The notes under the pieces were generated by a model that made no database searches, was not told where the DNA came from, and saw only the letters and a list, made by a program, of their open reading frames with translations. Below are positions 10,961 through 23,069 of a stretch of DNA of 64,000 bases, piece by piece. Both the position numbers and the translations under genes were made by a program. The stretch's first letter is position 1. Each line of letters starts with the position of its first letter. The DNA comes from Zelopaecilomyces penicillatus. Its lineage: Eukaryota; Ascomycota; Sordariomycetes; Hypocreales; Pseudodiploosporaceae. Location of the stretch: positions 434,001-498,000 of the forward strand of contig VCCP01000004.1 of the NCBI GenBank assembly GCA_005765155.1, read 5' to 3'.

Positions 10961-12070
10961 TCACTTTGGACAAGCATTCTTGGGATCCGTTGGCTGGGTG
11001 GGACAGTTGGCCGGCGTGCAGCCAGGCGCATGAGCAGTCGCCGTAAATGTGCCTGGCGCATACTTAAAGGCATTCGCCTTGACGTTCTTGATCTCCACCG
11101 TCATGTCTGTTCCCGTGTTGATAGAGACAAGCTGGATACTCCGCAGATTGATTGGCCGCGTGAGTTGTCCGTTCGGCTGGCACAGCTGGCTCGCGTACTT
11201 TGCAATGAGATCCTTCGCATCCAGCTTGACGTGGGCCGTAGCACCGGCCTTTGGGGGAATCTGGTGATCGGAGTACTGAATGCGGTGACCGCCAGCTGCC
11301 TCCCAGTAGCCCCACGGGTTTTCCTGCGGATCAAAGTGCCTCACGGAGATTGCGTTGAACTCTTTGTGGTCTGGGCCCTGGTAGTAGAGAATATCCGTTG
11401 TAAACTGCGTCTTCCACCATTGCGGACACTGCTGGACACCATCATGCAAGCAGCTGCACTCTGCCTTGTTCGTTGTTGCCGCCTTGATCGTAATATCGTA
11501 CTCGATGATGACAGAATCGTAAGCTCCCAGATCTATGTACGAGATATTCGCCGGCAGCGATGCCGTTGGGTAGTCGAAACTGAGGTTCACCTCGTGGACT
11601 TCATTACACACGCTACCCTTTGCATTGTTCGTCAGGGAGACGGTCAAGGGAGTCCCGTGGGCACCTGTAACTGAGCCAGAGAAACCGGGGGACTTTGCGT
11701 AGTCTTGGGGATATCGCCAACCGTAGTCGGCAAGCGTAAACTTCCCGTACATTTTATCATCCACGCATCCAAGAGTCTCTTTGTCCGGTGGGAATCCCAT
11801 ATTTGCGGGCTCAGAATACCAGTGATAGCAGCGCTGAGATGGGCCTTGGTTCATGATAAGGGGCGTGGACTCTGTCACGCTTGCGAGCAAGGGAGCTGCT
11901 GAAGGACGCAAGATGGATGGTGCAGACTTTGTTGAGCTTCCAATCGAGGAGGATGTTGAAGGACGCGAGATGAGTGGTGCGGACTTTGTTGTGGTTCCTA
12001 TCAAGGGAGATGCTGAGGCAGGCGAGCTCAAGGCAAGCAGAAGCGCAGCGGCGCTGATGAGGGCTGACAT
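10961..12070 (-). CDS. Secreted protein of unknown function with Cys-containing beta-rich domain
   Basis: A single exon encodes 369 residues. The start MSALISAAALLLALSSPASA is a clear signal peptide. Residues of about 22-72 form a linker of three imperfect repeats of about 17 residues built around TKSAP and SRPS or LRPS, rich in Ser and Thr and likely O-glycosylated. The mature domain starts near CYHWYSEPANMGFPPD and contains about nine cysteines, including the tight ECSCLHDGVQQC cluster, many aromatic residues and alternating hydrophobic stretches. This suggests an extracellular beta-sandwich with disulfides. The C-terminus ends in a Pro/Thr/Cys segment. I do not recognise the family. A carbohydrate-binding or carbohydrate-active role is possible but unsupported by a motif. 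A TATA-like element lies about 45 bases upstream. Confidence 0.72.
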   Translation of the reverse strand: MSALISAAALLLALSSPASASPLIGTTTKSAPLISRPSTSSSIGSSTKSAPSILRPSAAPLLASVTESTPLIMNQGPSQRCYHWYSEPANMGFPPDKETLGCVDDKMYGKFTLADYGWRYPQDYAKSPGFSGSVTGAHGTPLTVSLTNNAKGSVCNEVHEVNLSFDYPTASLPANISYIDLGAYDSVIIEYDITIKAATTNKAECSCLHDGVQQCPQWWKTQFTTDILYYQGPDHKEFNAISVRHFDPQENPWGYWEAAGGHRIQYSDHQIPPKAGATAHVKLDAKDLIAKYASQLCQPNGQLTRPINLRSIQLVSINTGTDMTVEIKNVKANAFKYAPGTFTATAHAPGCTPANCPTQPTDPKNACPK

Positions 12071-12112
12071 GATGGCAATCTGAGCCTGAGTGTAGTATAA
12101 GTGAGATGAGAT

Positions 12113-12121
12113 TATTATAAA
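12113..12121 (-). promoter_or_regulatory. TATA-like element of the secreted unknown protein gene
   Basis: On the minus strand this reads TTTATAATA, about 45 bases before the ATG at 12070. The leader would have to be very short, so the assignment is tentative. Confidence 0.3.
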
Positions 12122-13643
12122 AGATGAAGCTTCGGTATGTTGATCTGTTGATCTGTTGCTTCGTCATGTTCACAAAGTCCAAAGGGGGGGCAGATGGCCC
12201 ATCTATTTAAACATCAACATTCTTCGCAGCATCACAACTCAACAACACTGGGTCAGAACCGCATTAACAAACTCAAACTAGACAACGTCATTCTCGCACT
12301 CCTCCTAATACCCAACGCATTGCTCTCATCACGGCAAGAACAAGTAGTCAGAAGGGGGAAAAGGCATAAATGCCCCCAAGCGAGTGTCCACGTATGCCCA
12401 CCTTTCTTACCCACCCAACAAAAAGAATAGCAGTAGCATTACACGATAATGCTACATCAAGGTCGTACAAGAAGCGCCGAATATAAGAACATGACCCATT
12501 CCCAAAGGGGGGAAATACTGGTATAACACTACGTACTACGCACTTTCCAGCAGATTACATCTACTACTAAGTCAATGAAAAAGGGTTAAAATGGTCAAAA
12601 AAAGCTTTTGGAGATATTCCCGTCGCGCCGCCGCGCCGAATTTTCCGACCTTTAGAACCTTCCTCTTTCCCCGCAAAAGCCACTGTCGATCTCTTCTTAT
12701 TCGCTCGCGCTGTCATGCCAGATGGCGATCTGCAACCACAGAGCGGGGTGAAGGTGAGCACTGCCGGACTGTTAATCTCAGACTTTTATTTGCCCTTTAA
12801 GTATTTGCTCTTGGCAGCTTCCTAAAGAGTGGTTGCGGGCGAGGTTGTTTGGGTAGGAATGACGATGTGTGTTGCATGGCTGTAACGTTGGAAAATGCGG
12901 AATCGAGTACGTTATGGATTGCTAGTGAGAAGGTTGTGATCAGGTGACGGGTGGTCTTGGGTTGTCGTGGGTTGTATCAGATAAACAGAATAGGTAAAAG
13001 GCATCATTAGATGATGGATAAAAGGGAGTGCCTGGCCTTCATCAATCCACGAAGCGAGCAAGTTATTGATTCATGATTCATGGCTTTGCAGAGGAACGTT
13101 TGACTTGGCTGACTGTTTCAACCCATTGATGACTTTTTTATGCATTGTGGAGTTTATTGAAATATCCATGTGCCCCCCAAGGTTCTGCAGATGGTTTTCG
13201 CTGCCCAAATACCAGGCAGCTGGGAGATGGAGAGCGTGACTTGTCGCCATAACAAAGTAAGCTGACTCAGCACTATTCGTTCCAATACAAAATATGCTGG
13301 AAAACCAGCACTTCGTCGATAGTCTGAGAAGTAGCGTATTCGTAATAGAGGGGAGCGGGCGGTCTTTGGCCTCCGGATTCGGCTATTGCGCGCATTGAGA
13401 GAGGGAGAGAAAAAGGGCTGGTCGTCTAGTTTTGCATGGAAAACCTCAATCCCGTAAGTGAGTTTGATCGCCCATCACGAACAGGCAGAAAACAGGTCGT
13501 CGTCGATTTTTACATCGCATCCCACACCAATTTATGCTACACAGCCTTGAAGAAAGGAAAAATACCGACGATCCTACCTCTCTTTTGGGTTCTCCTCAAA
13601 GCGATCGTAAAGCCCAAGTTCTCCCTCAATCTCGCTTCCGACT
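12122..13643. other. Spacer between divergently transcribed genes, no gene seen
   Basis: This 1.5 kb holds the promoters of the minus-strand secreted protein and the plus-strand MFS transporter. The short ORFs on both strands lack domains, signal peptides or splice partners. Confidence 0.5.
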
Positions 13644-16600
13644 ATGGCGACGATAGATGAGACGACCCCTCTCATTAGGGAGTCGTCCTCTTCGCCATCA
13701 TCCCCGTTGTTGCTATCTTCCAATGGGGGAACAAAGTTGGCACGAGAAGAACCAAGCAGATGGAGAAGTTGCGCTTTGAGCGTCGAGAAACGCATTCTGT
13801 TCGCGGGGTTTCTTGTCACATTGGCGTTTAGCTACACCCAAGTCCCGTAAGTTTGAGTGCAAACACACAATTGCTTCTTCTTCTAGTACTATGGCACATT
13901 GGGAGGGTGGGGAGTGATGAGTATGTTTCGTTGTGTGAGGGTGTGAAAGGGGGATTGGTAGGTGGAAATAGGAGAGGGGAGTGGGATTGAGGGAGTATCG
14001 CATGAGAAAGGAGTCGTACGCAGAGATTGTATTGAATTGGGGATGAATATGTATTTCTGGCTAACTCTGGAGCAGACTTCTATATGTGTTCCATCTCATG
14101 GAATGCGATGCCTTTTATGACACGCATCCGCCGTATCAAGGCCACGGCCAGCGATGTAGCCGTGATGAGATTGCTGCTGGGACGGCGTTGCAAGTGAGCA
14201 TTCTCGGCATGAGCACGACGCTATGTGGTAAGTATCTACTTTTCTTCTTCTCTTCTCTTTAGTTATCACTGCCTCTGCTTCTGCTGTCACTGTATGTCTC
14301 TCTCTCTTTCTTCGTCTCACACCCATTCTATATCCCTCTCCCACTCGGCATCACTCCATGCTTCTCCCTCTCTCGATCAAGATGTATCCTTTCTATATCT
14401 CACTGCATCAGTCTCACCCATCAAAACATCCACTTCCTCCAAACCTACCAATTTTCTTCTTCGTCTTCGTCTTCCCCAACTAAAACACGGCTTGCACGGC
14501 AATGCCGCCTTTGCCGGTAGTGTGTCTCACACTAACAACCCCCCCCCCCCTCCGGAAAACCAGGCACCGTGAATCTCTTCCTCGCCGGATGGGCAGTCAA
14601 AAAGTTCGGCCCACGGGCGGCCCTCGTCGCACACACGGTCGTGCCGGCCATCCGTGTCGCAGCTCAGATCCTAGGTGTCATTGCAGGTAAGAGAAAAGGC
14701 ATGCTGATTATCCAAAGCACGCAGCTCATCACCGTCATTGGCGGTCCGGCCGGATACATGTGAGTGGGATGTTTTCTTCCTTTTTTCTTATTTATCTCCA
14801 TTTCAATGTAACACAATCTCTCTCTCTCTCTCCTTTGTGCGTCCCTCAGATCGATCCTATAGATCCACAGGTCCATCAAAGGAAGGGAAGGGGACAGGGC
14901 ATAAGCCGCGGTGGAACATTGTCTGAGAAGTCCGGCAAAAGCGCGCAAAGTCAGTGCGTGCTCAAACGTAACTAACCCAACGGTTTGAAACCGAAAAAAA
15001 CACACAGTCTCATCGCCAACATCATCGTGGGCGAAGTCGTCGAGCCAAAGAGACGCACGGCCGTATTTGGCCAGCTTCAGGGAGCCATTATGCTAGGCCA
15101 GGCTCTCGGATATCTGGGTGGGTAGTATTCTTCACGGCGCGATGTTCAGTCCAACCGACTTGAAGACGAGAGACTTAGATGGCCCCCAAAACGTGTGCAT
15201 CTATCCATTGAATCAATGGGTGCAGCATTTCATGATGGATGCGCTTTTGCGGTGGCCATCGGTCGTCTCTGGTTTCTTTCCCCCCCTCAGCACACCCTTC
15301 TTTTCCTTCTTCCCCGCATTCTCATCTTCCCAGATAGGAATGTTGCAACACGCTGACAACGAAGCCATTTGGTGCATCGCACGAAAATAGCTGGTGGTAA
15401 GATCGGAGATGCAATCGGCATACGGGCACCATTTGCGGTTGCCTTTGTTTCGTTTCTGATAGCCAGCATTTACGTCATGTGCGCACTGCCGTATATTCCA
15501 CCCACGTCGTCGTCGTCCGTGTCCAACGCCAAGACCAAGACCAAATCCATCAAAACGTCCAGGTCCAGGTCCTCATCGACATCCACATTGTCCGCGCCGT
15601 CGTCGCCTAGATTCGCATCCTCATCTTCGTCGTCGTCGTCCATGCGCAACAAACCCAGCGCTAACACCAACACCAACGCCAACACTAAAAAGCCGCAACG
15701 CCAGCGCCGTAGCGTGTCCGGCTTCTTCGCGCCGCTGAGGGTGTTGGCTCCACAGCGCTTGCGGCTTGCAAGTGGCGCTGTCAAGCAGCACTACGGCGTG
15801 GTGTTGCTCTGCAGCGGCATTTTCATTGGAGTGGTGAGTTGCAAAAAAATAAATGAACCTGATCCCTTGATGAACTGATGGAAGATGTGGTGTGGTGGTG
15901 TGGTGGCGCGGTGGCGTAAGTGAGTGAGTGTGAGTGAATGTGAGGATGCTTGATGAGTGAGTGAGTGAGTTAGTGAGTGTGAGTGTCTGAGTGTGGGTGG
16001 CAAGGGCATCGGCATCGGCAGCTGGGCAAGACAAAGTCTCACCATGCCGCCGCCATCTGCCCATCATGCCATCATGCCCTAAAATTGGCCTTGTTTCTAA
16101 TACCTAGTGCTTGCTAACTGCTGTTTTCTTGTGATGCTACCCTGCAGCTGGCGACCGACTACGCTCCTCTGCTGATGCAAATGTATGCGACAGTCGCGTT
16201 TGACTTTGATCAAGCCGACAATGGCTGGTTAATGTCGGAATTCGCGTTTATGCGCAGCCTGTTTCTGCTGGTGCTGTTTCCTCGCATCATCGCTGCAGGA
16301 CGAGGGTTATTTGCGTCTCGTTCATCAGCTGATACACCTACTACACCTTGTACTACTAATGGTGGCAGCAGCCACAACAACACCACCATCAACGCAAATG
16401 GCGGTGATGCTCATGCTCATGATGATCATGATGGTGCCTCTTCCCCCGCCACCACCACGCTGTCCAGCTTCTCCTCACCCGCGCAACTCCCCACGGCCCC
16501 CGAATGCTTCGATGCGACGGCTGGCGAGCAGACCGACATTGAGCCTGTCCGAGCCCCTCAGCTGAACGTCAATCATCACCATACGGGCCACTTTGACCTC

Positions 16601-17709
16601 GTGTTCTTGCGCTGGAGTCTGGTCATTGACGGCGCCTTAACCACCATCACAGCGTTTGCGACTAAGCGATGGCACATTTACCTGGGTAAGTCACTTTGTA
16701 TCATCTCATTCATTGCATCATCTGTCTACCTTACCTTATTGCACCGCATTACACACAACCGCACACACACACACTTCCCACGAGGCAAATGGGTCCTTCT
16801 TTCAAAGCGCCTTGGTTACACAGCGTTGCACAAACCCAACTCCGCCACGTGGGAACGTCCTGCAGGAGGAATTCCTCAGACGACCCTCAGACAATCTCCA
16901 CTCTTCCTTACCTTCTAGAAGCATGAAAGAAGGGCGGCCGAGAGAATTGGTAATCTAATCTACTGTACTACTACCTTGATTAACACCCCCCCTTGCAGCT
17001 GCGTTTCTGCTTCCATTCGGCTCGGGCTCCGCCCCTGCTGCCAAGGGCGTTATCACCGACATGTGCGCAGAATCGCAACGGAACGATGCGCTCAATGCCG
17101 TGACGCTGGTTGAGAATGTTGCGCGATTGGCGACGCAGGGCCTCTTTGGGTTTGTGTTTGCGAGTCTAGCGGGAGTCGGCAAGACGTATGCCACGTTTTT
17201 CTGCAATGCGGTAAGGATTTCCTAGCCCTTCTCATTTGTTCCTCCTTATTTCCTCGTGTTCTACTGCACCTTCTTTTCCCCCCATTCGTTGGCCCTCTTC
17301 TTTTTTATTTTTATTTCTCCGACACGCGTCCATGCGTTGCTCCGCCTGCGGTGGTGGTGGTGGTGGTGATTAATTATAGTGCTGTTTTGAATGGGGGTGT
17401 GTTGTGTGTTGGTGCCATTGGTGTTGTTGGGTTGCATCAGATGCAACCAAGCTCGTGGGCAAAGCTTCTTTTGCTAGACCAGAAGTGGATACGCCGCTAA
17501 CTCGCTTTTGTCGTTTATTTTCGGCGGCATTATAGGCTCTTGCGGTTGTTGGAATGGCTGTATTGCTGTTTTCACACTTTCCGCCTTCATCAAGCGAGCT
17601 TCTCGATGAAGACGACGACTCCTCCAACGACTCCGATGACGATTACGACGACTATGACCATGACCATGACTATAACAGCCATAACAACAACAGCAACGAT
17701 AATAACTAG
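13644..17709 (+). CDS. Major facilitator superfamily transporter with long charged/Ser-rich loops
   Basis: Eight exons (13644-13846, 14076-14227, 14564-14759, 15008-15117, 15391-15833, 16148-16685, 16999-17210, 17536-17709) agree in phase and give 675 residues. The first membrane span follows EKRILFAGFLVTLAFSYTQVP. Conserved MFS_1 segments include NLFLAGWAVKKFGPRAAL, VGEVVEPKRRTAVFGQLQGA and GGKIGDAIGIRAPFAVAF, then spans such as VVLLCSGIFIGV and ENVARLATQGLFGFVFASL. It resembles fungal transporters of the tetracycline-resistance/hippocampus-abundant-transcript type. The central loop (from about 15500) is extended by low-complexity Ser/Thr/Lys. A second loop is rich in Asn, His and Asp, and the cytosolic tail is Asp/Asn/His repeats. 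Substrate unknown; export of a small metabolite is plausible given the neighbouring oxidoreductases. Confidence 0.85.
14539..14550. repeat. C12 homopolymer inside MFS intron 2
   Basis: A run of twelve C lies just before the acceptor of the second intron of the MFS gene. It probably forms part of its pyrimidine tract. Confidence 0.8.
15887..16000. repeat. GTGG/GAGT-type imperfect short tandem repeats in MFS intron 5
   Basis: The 314-base fifth intron of the MFS gene contains stretches of GTGGTGGTGTGG followed by repeated TGAG/GAGT units. The repeats contain many GTGAGT hexamers, which match the fungal 5' splice consensus. Confidence 0.75.
17350..17368. repeat. (GGT)6 trinucleotide run in the last MFS intron
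   Basis: A perfect GGT run lies within the final intron (17211-17535) of the MFS gene. Confidence 0.8.
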
Positions 17710-20629
17710 GGATGGAATCTATAATAGAGACAGGGTACAAATGTGACCACCTGATGTAAATAATTCCCACGTGGAGGGTCGGATGCGATGGAAGGATGTC
17801 TCTTGGCTTGATTCCAAAAGGTCGACTATCGACCTAATCCTCCGCACCTACCTATAATCCCCATTGTTGCCCGAGTTCGTCAATGCTATAGCTCCAAAGT
17901 ACATACATTTCGAGACGCAACAATTAATACCTACCTACCTAGTCTTGAGGGGATCAGATGTAAACAACTGATCTACCCGAAGCATCAGGGCCCATGATTC
18001 GTCCGCTTAGAAATGCAAATAAACAAAAACTATACCGGGTCGTCTTAACGCACGTGTTATATATTGAATTGACTCCCTGTTCTGGGTTGGTTTTAACGAA
18101 AGCGGCCCCCCATTCCCCCATATCGTCAATATCAGCTCACAGCAACGCAGGCCTTCACACACACACAGCCAGCCACCATCAACCAACCCCCAGCAACTGA
18201 CCCTCAGCTGTAGAAAAAGCCCTGGAAGCTCACAGCGTTGCCCGTAGCGCAGGTGCCCACAGCAGGCGGGGGGTGCCCTGTAGGCTGCAGCCAAGCCGAC
18301 AGGTGCCCACACTTGGCGCATCCGCCAATAATTCACCGTAATTCACTCAATCACACACCCGACAACACCAAGAAAAAAGACACCCGACAACAGAACCTAG
18401 CAACCCAAGCACACGGAGCAAACCCCGAACAGCAACTGTCAATTAACCAACCAACCAAGCCAAGCCCAGCCAACAGACACAGCCCCTCTCTCCCCCCCTT
18501 AATATTTCTCATTCATCCAATATTGATATCCAATACTCAATATTACCCACAAAGCAAGGGCAAGAGAGGCATATACCTACCCTACCATACCTAGACATGG
18601 AAACATAAATTCCACGTGGCAGCGCGCGTTTGCTATAACCCGGGGGTGCTCTCTTATCTGCTCGCTAATCCCGATCAGCTCACGGGCGGCCGAACTGCAG
18701 TTTGGGTTGGGTCGTCAGCGGCGTGCGGGCCATTGTCCGCCACCTGGGGCTGTCTAAGCAAGTTCTTTTTATTTTTATTTTTTATTCTTTACTCTGTGTT
18801 AGCCCGCAACTTCAGTTACATACCCGGGTTTTTTTCTTCCAATGAGGGACAGAAGAGAACAGGGAAGCTTAGCATAGCGCCGACTGGCAACGGAAGGAAT
18901 TGAAGCACGTAAGGGCCGGGCGGGTGGTGCTGGTCCGCATCTCCAGTCGGGTTTTGGTGCTAGAAGTAGGGGATTTCCGTTCGGTGCACCGCCAACGCTC
19001 AATGGCCACATACCTGTAACAGACGCTGGAAACCTTCACTAAACCTCGCCCACAACAGCCACTGCAGTCACTACAGAGCTGATCACTGCGCTGATAGACC
19101 ACTAAAACCTACTGACACTAACCATTGACTCCTCCCTGTCCCCCAAGTGCGCATCCATCCACCCTTCCCAAACTTCCACCAACCATCATCACCAAACCAC
19201 CAACCACCGTCGTCCACCGCGCGCCCGCCACCCCCACAAACAATACCACGCTCTCGCATGGGAAATCCAGAAAGACTTGTTCCCAAGTTCCACCATCATC
19301 ATAATGGGCCCCCCCAGGCCACTGCGGCGTCCGCTAGCAGCGGCTGGGCCTGCCAACACTGGCAGCTTGACGAGTTGCAACGCCCCGGACGGGCCTCCTT
19401 CAGGTAGGTGTAGTGAAGGTTTAGGTTGGGAAAAAAAAAAGGTGTCTCCATCCATCCATCCACCTCCAAATCCTGGTCCGTTCAATCCTGGACTATCAAC
19501 CCATGAGCTAGCTAGCCATGTGTCGCAGGGTCGCCGGGTTGGGATTCTTCTTTGTCCCAGCGTTAGACCTGTTCCGGTGCGGATTCCGCGTGCCAAGTTG
19601 CCCTTTTTTCTCTTTATTTTTTTCCTTTTTTCCTTTCTTTTCTCTCTAGTGTGTGTTGTGTGTGGTTAGTGTGCGCACCCTTCCAGACATACCAGTACTA
19701 ACGAGTGTCCCCCCGTTTTTAGGGGCCATGGACGGGCAGGTTTCCACCGTCAATGCTCGCTCTCGGCAGGGCGTTGCGTCCCCTGCCCCCCTCCATCCAT
19801 TACAGGGCACCGACAGATATTATAGGCACTTAGACCTATAGCGGCAGGGTCCCATTCTCATAACATGGCCGTCCTGAGCCATTGCTGGGGCTGCTGCTCC
19901 GGGGGCCAGAGGCGCCAGATCCGACCGATTTCTCAGGCAAAGGTAATATCCGAAGGGAACGGGGGGTGCAGCAAGCAAGCACCACACGCGCGTTGCCATT
20001 GCAAGAGAGGGAGAGAGAGAGAGAGAGCGCAGCGACCGCCGACTGACGCTGGTGGCACCGGTGGCCAGGTAGTCCAGGTCGCACTCGGCGACGGGAGCGT
20101 TTCCCTCTCATCGCCGGGGCTGCTGGTGCTGGCGCTGCTGAGGGCTGATCCATGGCCGCTGGCCGCTGGTCAGGGCTCGCCGTCCGGGCTCGTTCTTCAT
20201 AAGGCAGAGGCATCGCCCTTTTCCTAAACCGCCCTCGACGCCGTTTTGCCTGTCTCTCATCTGCCAATCGTCGGATTCTCCTAGTCCTCCTACTCCTCCT
20301 CTTCTTCTACTTCTTCATCTTCAACCTTGGCCACCTTGTCACTCCTCCGCTACTTCTGTGTCCTGATATCTCCGACAAAGGGCAGATAGATACCGAATAA
20401 CCAGAGACCACGACAACCACTGCGCCGCTTCCAACCAAAAATAAAAGTAAAAAAACGTGCCAGGCCAGGCTGCTGACCAACCAACGGCGCTCGTTCCCTC
20501 GCCAGGCCCAACTGCGTGCTGCAGGTCGGTTCGTCACCACTGCGACGCACCCATCACGAGCTTGTCTTATCTACGCTTTGGTATACGTACAATGCAACCG
20601 CGACCCGGACAGGTCGACCGCTTTGAATC
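17710..20629. other. 2.9 kb region without a supportable gene
   Basis: The left half is low in coding signal and rich in CACACA, CCAACC and AAGCAA type sequence. Around 19.85-20.27 kb both strands are open in overlapping GC-rich frames rich in Arg, Ser, Gly and Pro. No domain, splice partner or start context lets me choose either, so this part may be a long leader or promoter of the GMC gene. A GA microsatellite lies at about 20004-20028. Confidence 0.45.
20004..20028. repeat. (GA)n microsatellite
   Basis: A GAGAGG then GAGAGAGA run lies in the region upstream of the GMC oxidoreductase gene. Confidence 0.75.
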
Positions 20630-23069
20630 ATGACTCTGTCAATACAACCTCGTCTGCTCTGGTTGTTTGTTCTGCAACTTCTCTTCGCCATCCTACCTGC
20701 CAGCCAAAACGTCTTTGTCTCTGCCAAATCCAAAATGGGTGTTTACAACAAGATTCCCTGTGGCCTCACTGAGGTCGATGTCATTGTAGCAGGAGGTGAG
20801 CTATTCCGAGTTAATCCCATCCCCCCCCCATTTGTTTGGTGCAATCCGCAATGTCTTTACCCCTCAATTTCCCCTCATTTCGTTCTATGAAGCTGTTCAC
20901 GCCCTCCAATGCAATGCACGATGGTGGTCACGACAAGGAATTAGAAGAGGTGCAGAAAGGGCATTGAATCTTAGATTGCTGAGCATGCGCATCTCGTATC
21001 AATCAATTCCCCCACTTCATTTGTATCAACATGCAAGCTGCACAACAGCCAGTATAATAACAACGACCTTCATTTATTCATCAACCCTCCAAGCACACAA
21101 AGCATAGTTAGAATGAACTACTTGCTAACCTCAAATCCTGTACAGGTGGCACTGCTGGATGTGTCGTCGCTGCCAGGCTCAGCCAGGCCGACCCTAACCT
21201 GTCCATCTTGGTCATTGAGGGCGGCCCCAACAACTTTGATGACCCGTCCATTGTCCACCCGCTGCTCTTCCTGAGCCACTTGATGCCCACCAGCAAGGTT
21301 ACGCTCTTCTACCAAGGCAGCAAGGAGCCCAAGCTCGGTAACCGCGAGGTCACCGTTCAATCTGGAGGCGTCCTCGGCGGCGGTTCCTCTATCAACCTGT
21401 TGACTTACAGCCGTGCCCAGCGTGAGGATTTGGACTCATGGAAGACACCCGGCTGGTCTGCTAAGGAATTGATCCCTTTCATGAAAAAGGTTCGTGGTCA
21501 ATTGTATTCCTCTCCTGATTGATTCACTTGATGGCGACTGTCTTGCATTTGAGCACACCATTTCGCCTGCCTTGAAAAAATAAATAGCTAACAAGTCTGC
21601 GCTACAGCTTGAAACCTACCATGGAGCCGGTTCAAACGAAACCCATGGTACGGATGGCCCTGTTCATATCAGCAACGGCACCTTCAGTGTCCCTACGTCC
21701 CAGAATGAGTTCCTCAAGGCGGCCGATGAGGTTGGCTGGCCCGAAAAAGCCGATATCCAGGATCTGGACAGCGACAACTCAACCCAGCGCAACCTGCAGT
21801 ACATCAGCCCCGATGGCAAGCGACAGGATTCGGCCCACACCTATCTCCACCCCCGACTCCAGGATGGCAACCACCCCGAGCTGCGCGTGCTTGTCGAGCA
21901 CCAGGTCTTGCGAGTTCTGTTTGATGGCAAGAAGGCTGTCGGCGTCGAGTTCCGCCCCAACCCGGCTTTCCACCCCAATGTCACCGCCATCAAGAAGATC
22001 AAGGCCCGCAAGATGGTTGTCGTCTCCGCCGGAGCTCTTGGAACACCCCTTGTTCTGGAGCGATCTGGCCTCGGCGACCCTGCGATCCTCGAAAAGGCTG
22101 GTGTAGAGGTCGTTGCTGAATTGCCCGGCGTTGGTCGCAATTACATGGATCACCATCTCCTGTCGTATCCCTACAGATCAAGCCTGCTGCCCAACGAGAC
22201 AACCGATGGCGTCTATGGTGGCCGTGTTGATATTGGTAAATTGATTGCTACCAACGACCCCATGCTGGGTTGGAACGCTGCCGACGTCACTGCTAAGGTT
22301 CGCCCGTCTGATCACGAAGCTGCCGCCCTCGGGCCTGCCTTTAAAGAGGCTTGGGACAGAGATTACAAGAAGGTTCCTAACAAGCCCATTGCCATCATCA
22401 CCTCCCTCAACGGGTAAGCAACAATCCCTCCACTTTTCTTTCTCTATCCCAAATTTTAACTGACTTGGCTTTAGATTCCCTGGAGATCCTACTGGTCTTC
22501 CAGTTGCCCAGTTCATGTCGGTGTCAACTTTCACCGTCTACCCCTACTCGCGTGGCCAGATCCACATCACGGGCAAGGACCCCAGCGGCCCCGTCGACTT
22601 CCAGACTGGATTCTTCAACGACCCCAATGACATTGATATCAAGAAGTCGATGTGGTCCTATAAGAAGCAGCGTGAGATTCTCCGCCGCATGTCCGTCTAT
22701 CGAGGCGAGTATGCACCCGGCCACCCGCCCTTTGCCAACACATCGGCCGTCGCGATCCGCTCGTACGACGCACCCCTCACCAACGTGGTCGATCTTGTCT
22801 ACTCAGCCGAAGACGACGCCGTGCTTGAGAAGTGGCTCCGCCTTAACGTGGGCACGACATGGCACTCCATGGGCACATGCAAGATGGCGCCGCTGTCGGA
22901 GCAGGGCGTGGTCGACGCAAGCCTTAGCGTCCATGGCGTCAAGGGCTTGAAGCTGGCTGATCTCAGCATCCCGCCCCAGAACGTGGCTGCCAACACAGGC
23001 AACACGGCCTTCCTCGTGGGCGAGAAGGCGGCCGACATTTTCATCAAGGAGCTTGGACTCAAAAAATAG
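20630..23069 (+). CDS. GMC-family flavin oxidoreductase, alcohol-oxidase-like
   Basis: Four exons (20630-20795, 21146-21489, 21608-22413, 22475-23069) give 636 residues in phase. The FAD-binding Rossmann motif is split by intron 1 and reads VIVAGGGTAGCVVAARL after joining. GMC signatures GGVLGGGSSINLLTYSR and VVSAGALGTPLVLERSGLGDP follow, with the C-terminal catalytic His569 in TWHSMGTCKMAP and a second block PPQNVAANTGNTAFLVGE. Blocks such as VYPYSRGQIHITGKDP and the overall length resemble fungal alcohol (methanol) oxidases more than glucose oxidases. Expected chemistry: FAD-dependent oxidation of an alcohol with production of H2O2. Oddity: about 36 residues precede the usual start, including a hydrophobic stretch LLWLFVLQLLFAILPA that could be a signal or anchor; Met36 is an alternative start. 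No peroxisomal SKL-type end is present (it ends LGLKK). Confidence 0.88.

Noticed and set aside
11030..11674. 214-codon plus-strand ORF
   Set aside because: It is antisense to the secreted unknown protein, which has a signal peptide and coherent cysteine pattern; the plus frame has neither.
14698..14730. Possible extra short intron in the MFS gene after GTCATTGCAG
   Set aside because: GTAAGA is a good donor, but reading through gives LIIQSTQLITVIGGPAGY, which fits the MFS family.
19836..20267. Overlapping ORFs on both strands (143 and 120 codons)
   Set aside because: Low-complexity Arg/Ser/Gly/Pro frames over GC-rich and GA-repeat DNA. Neither strand has a convincing intron or domain, so I left it as possible promoter or leader DNA.
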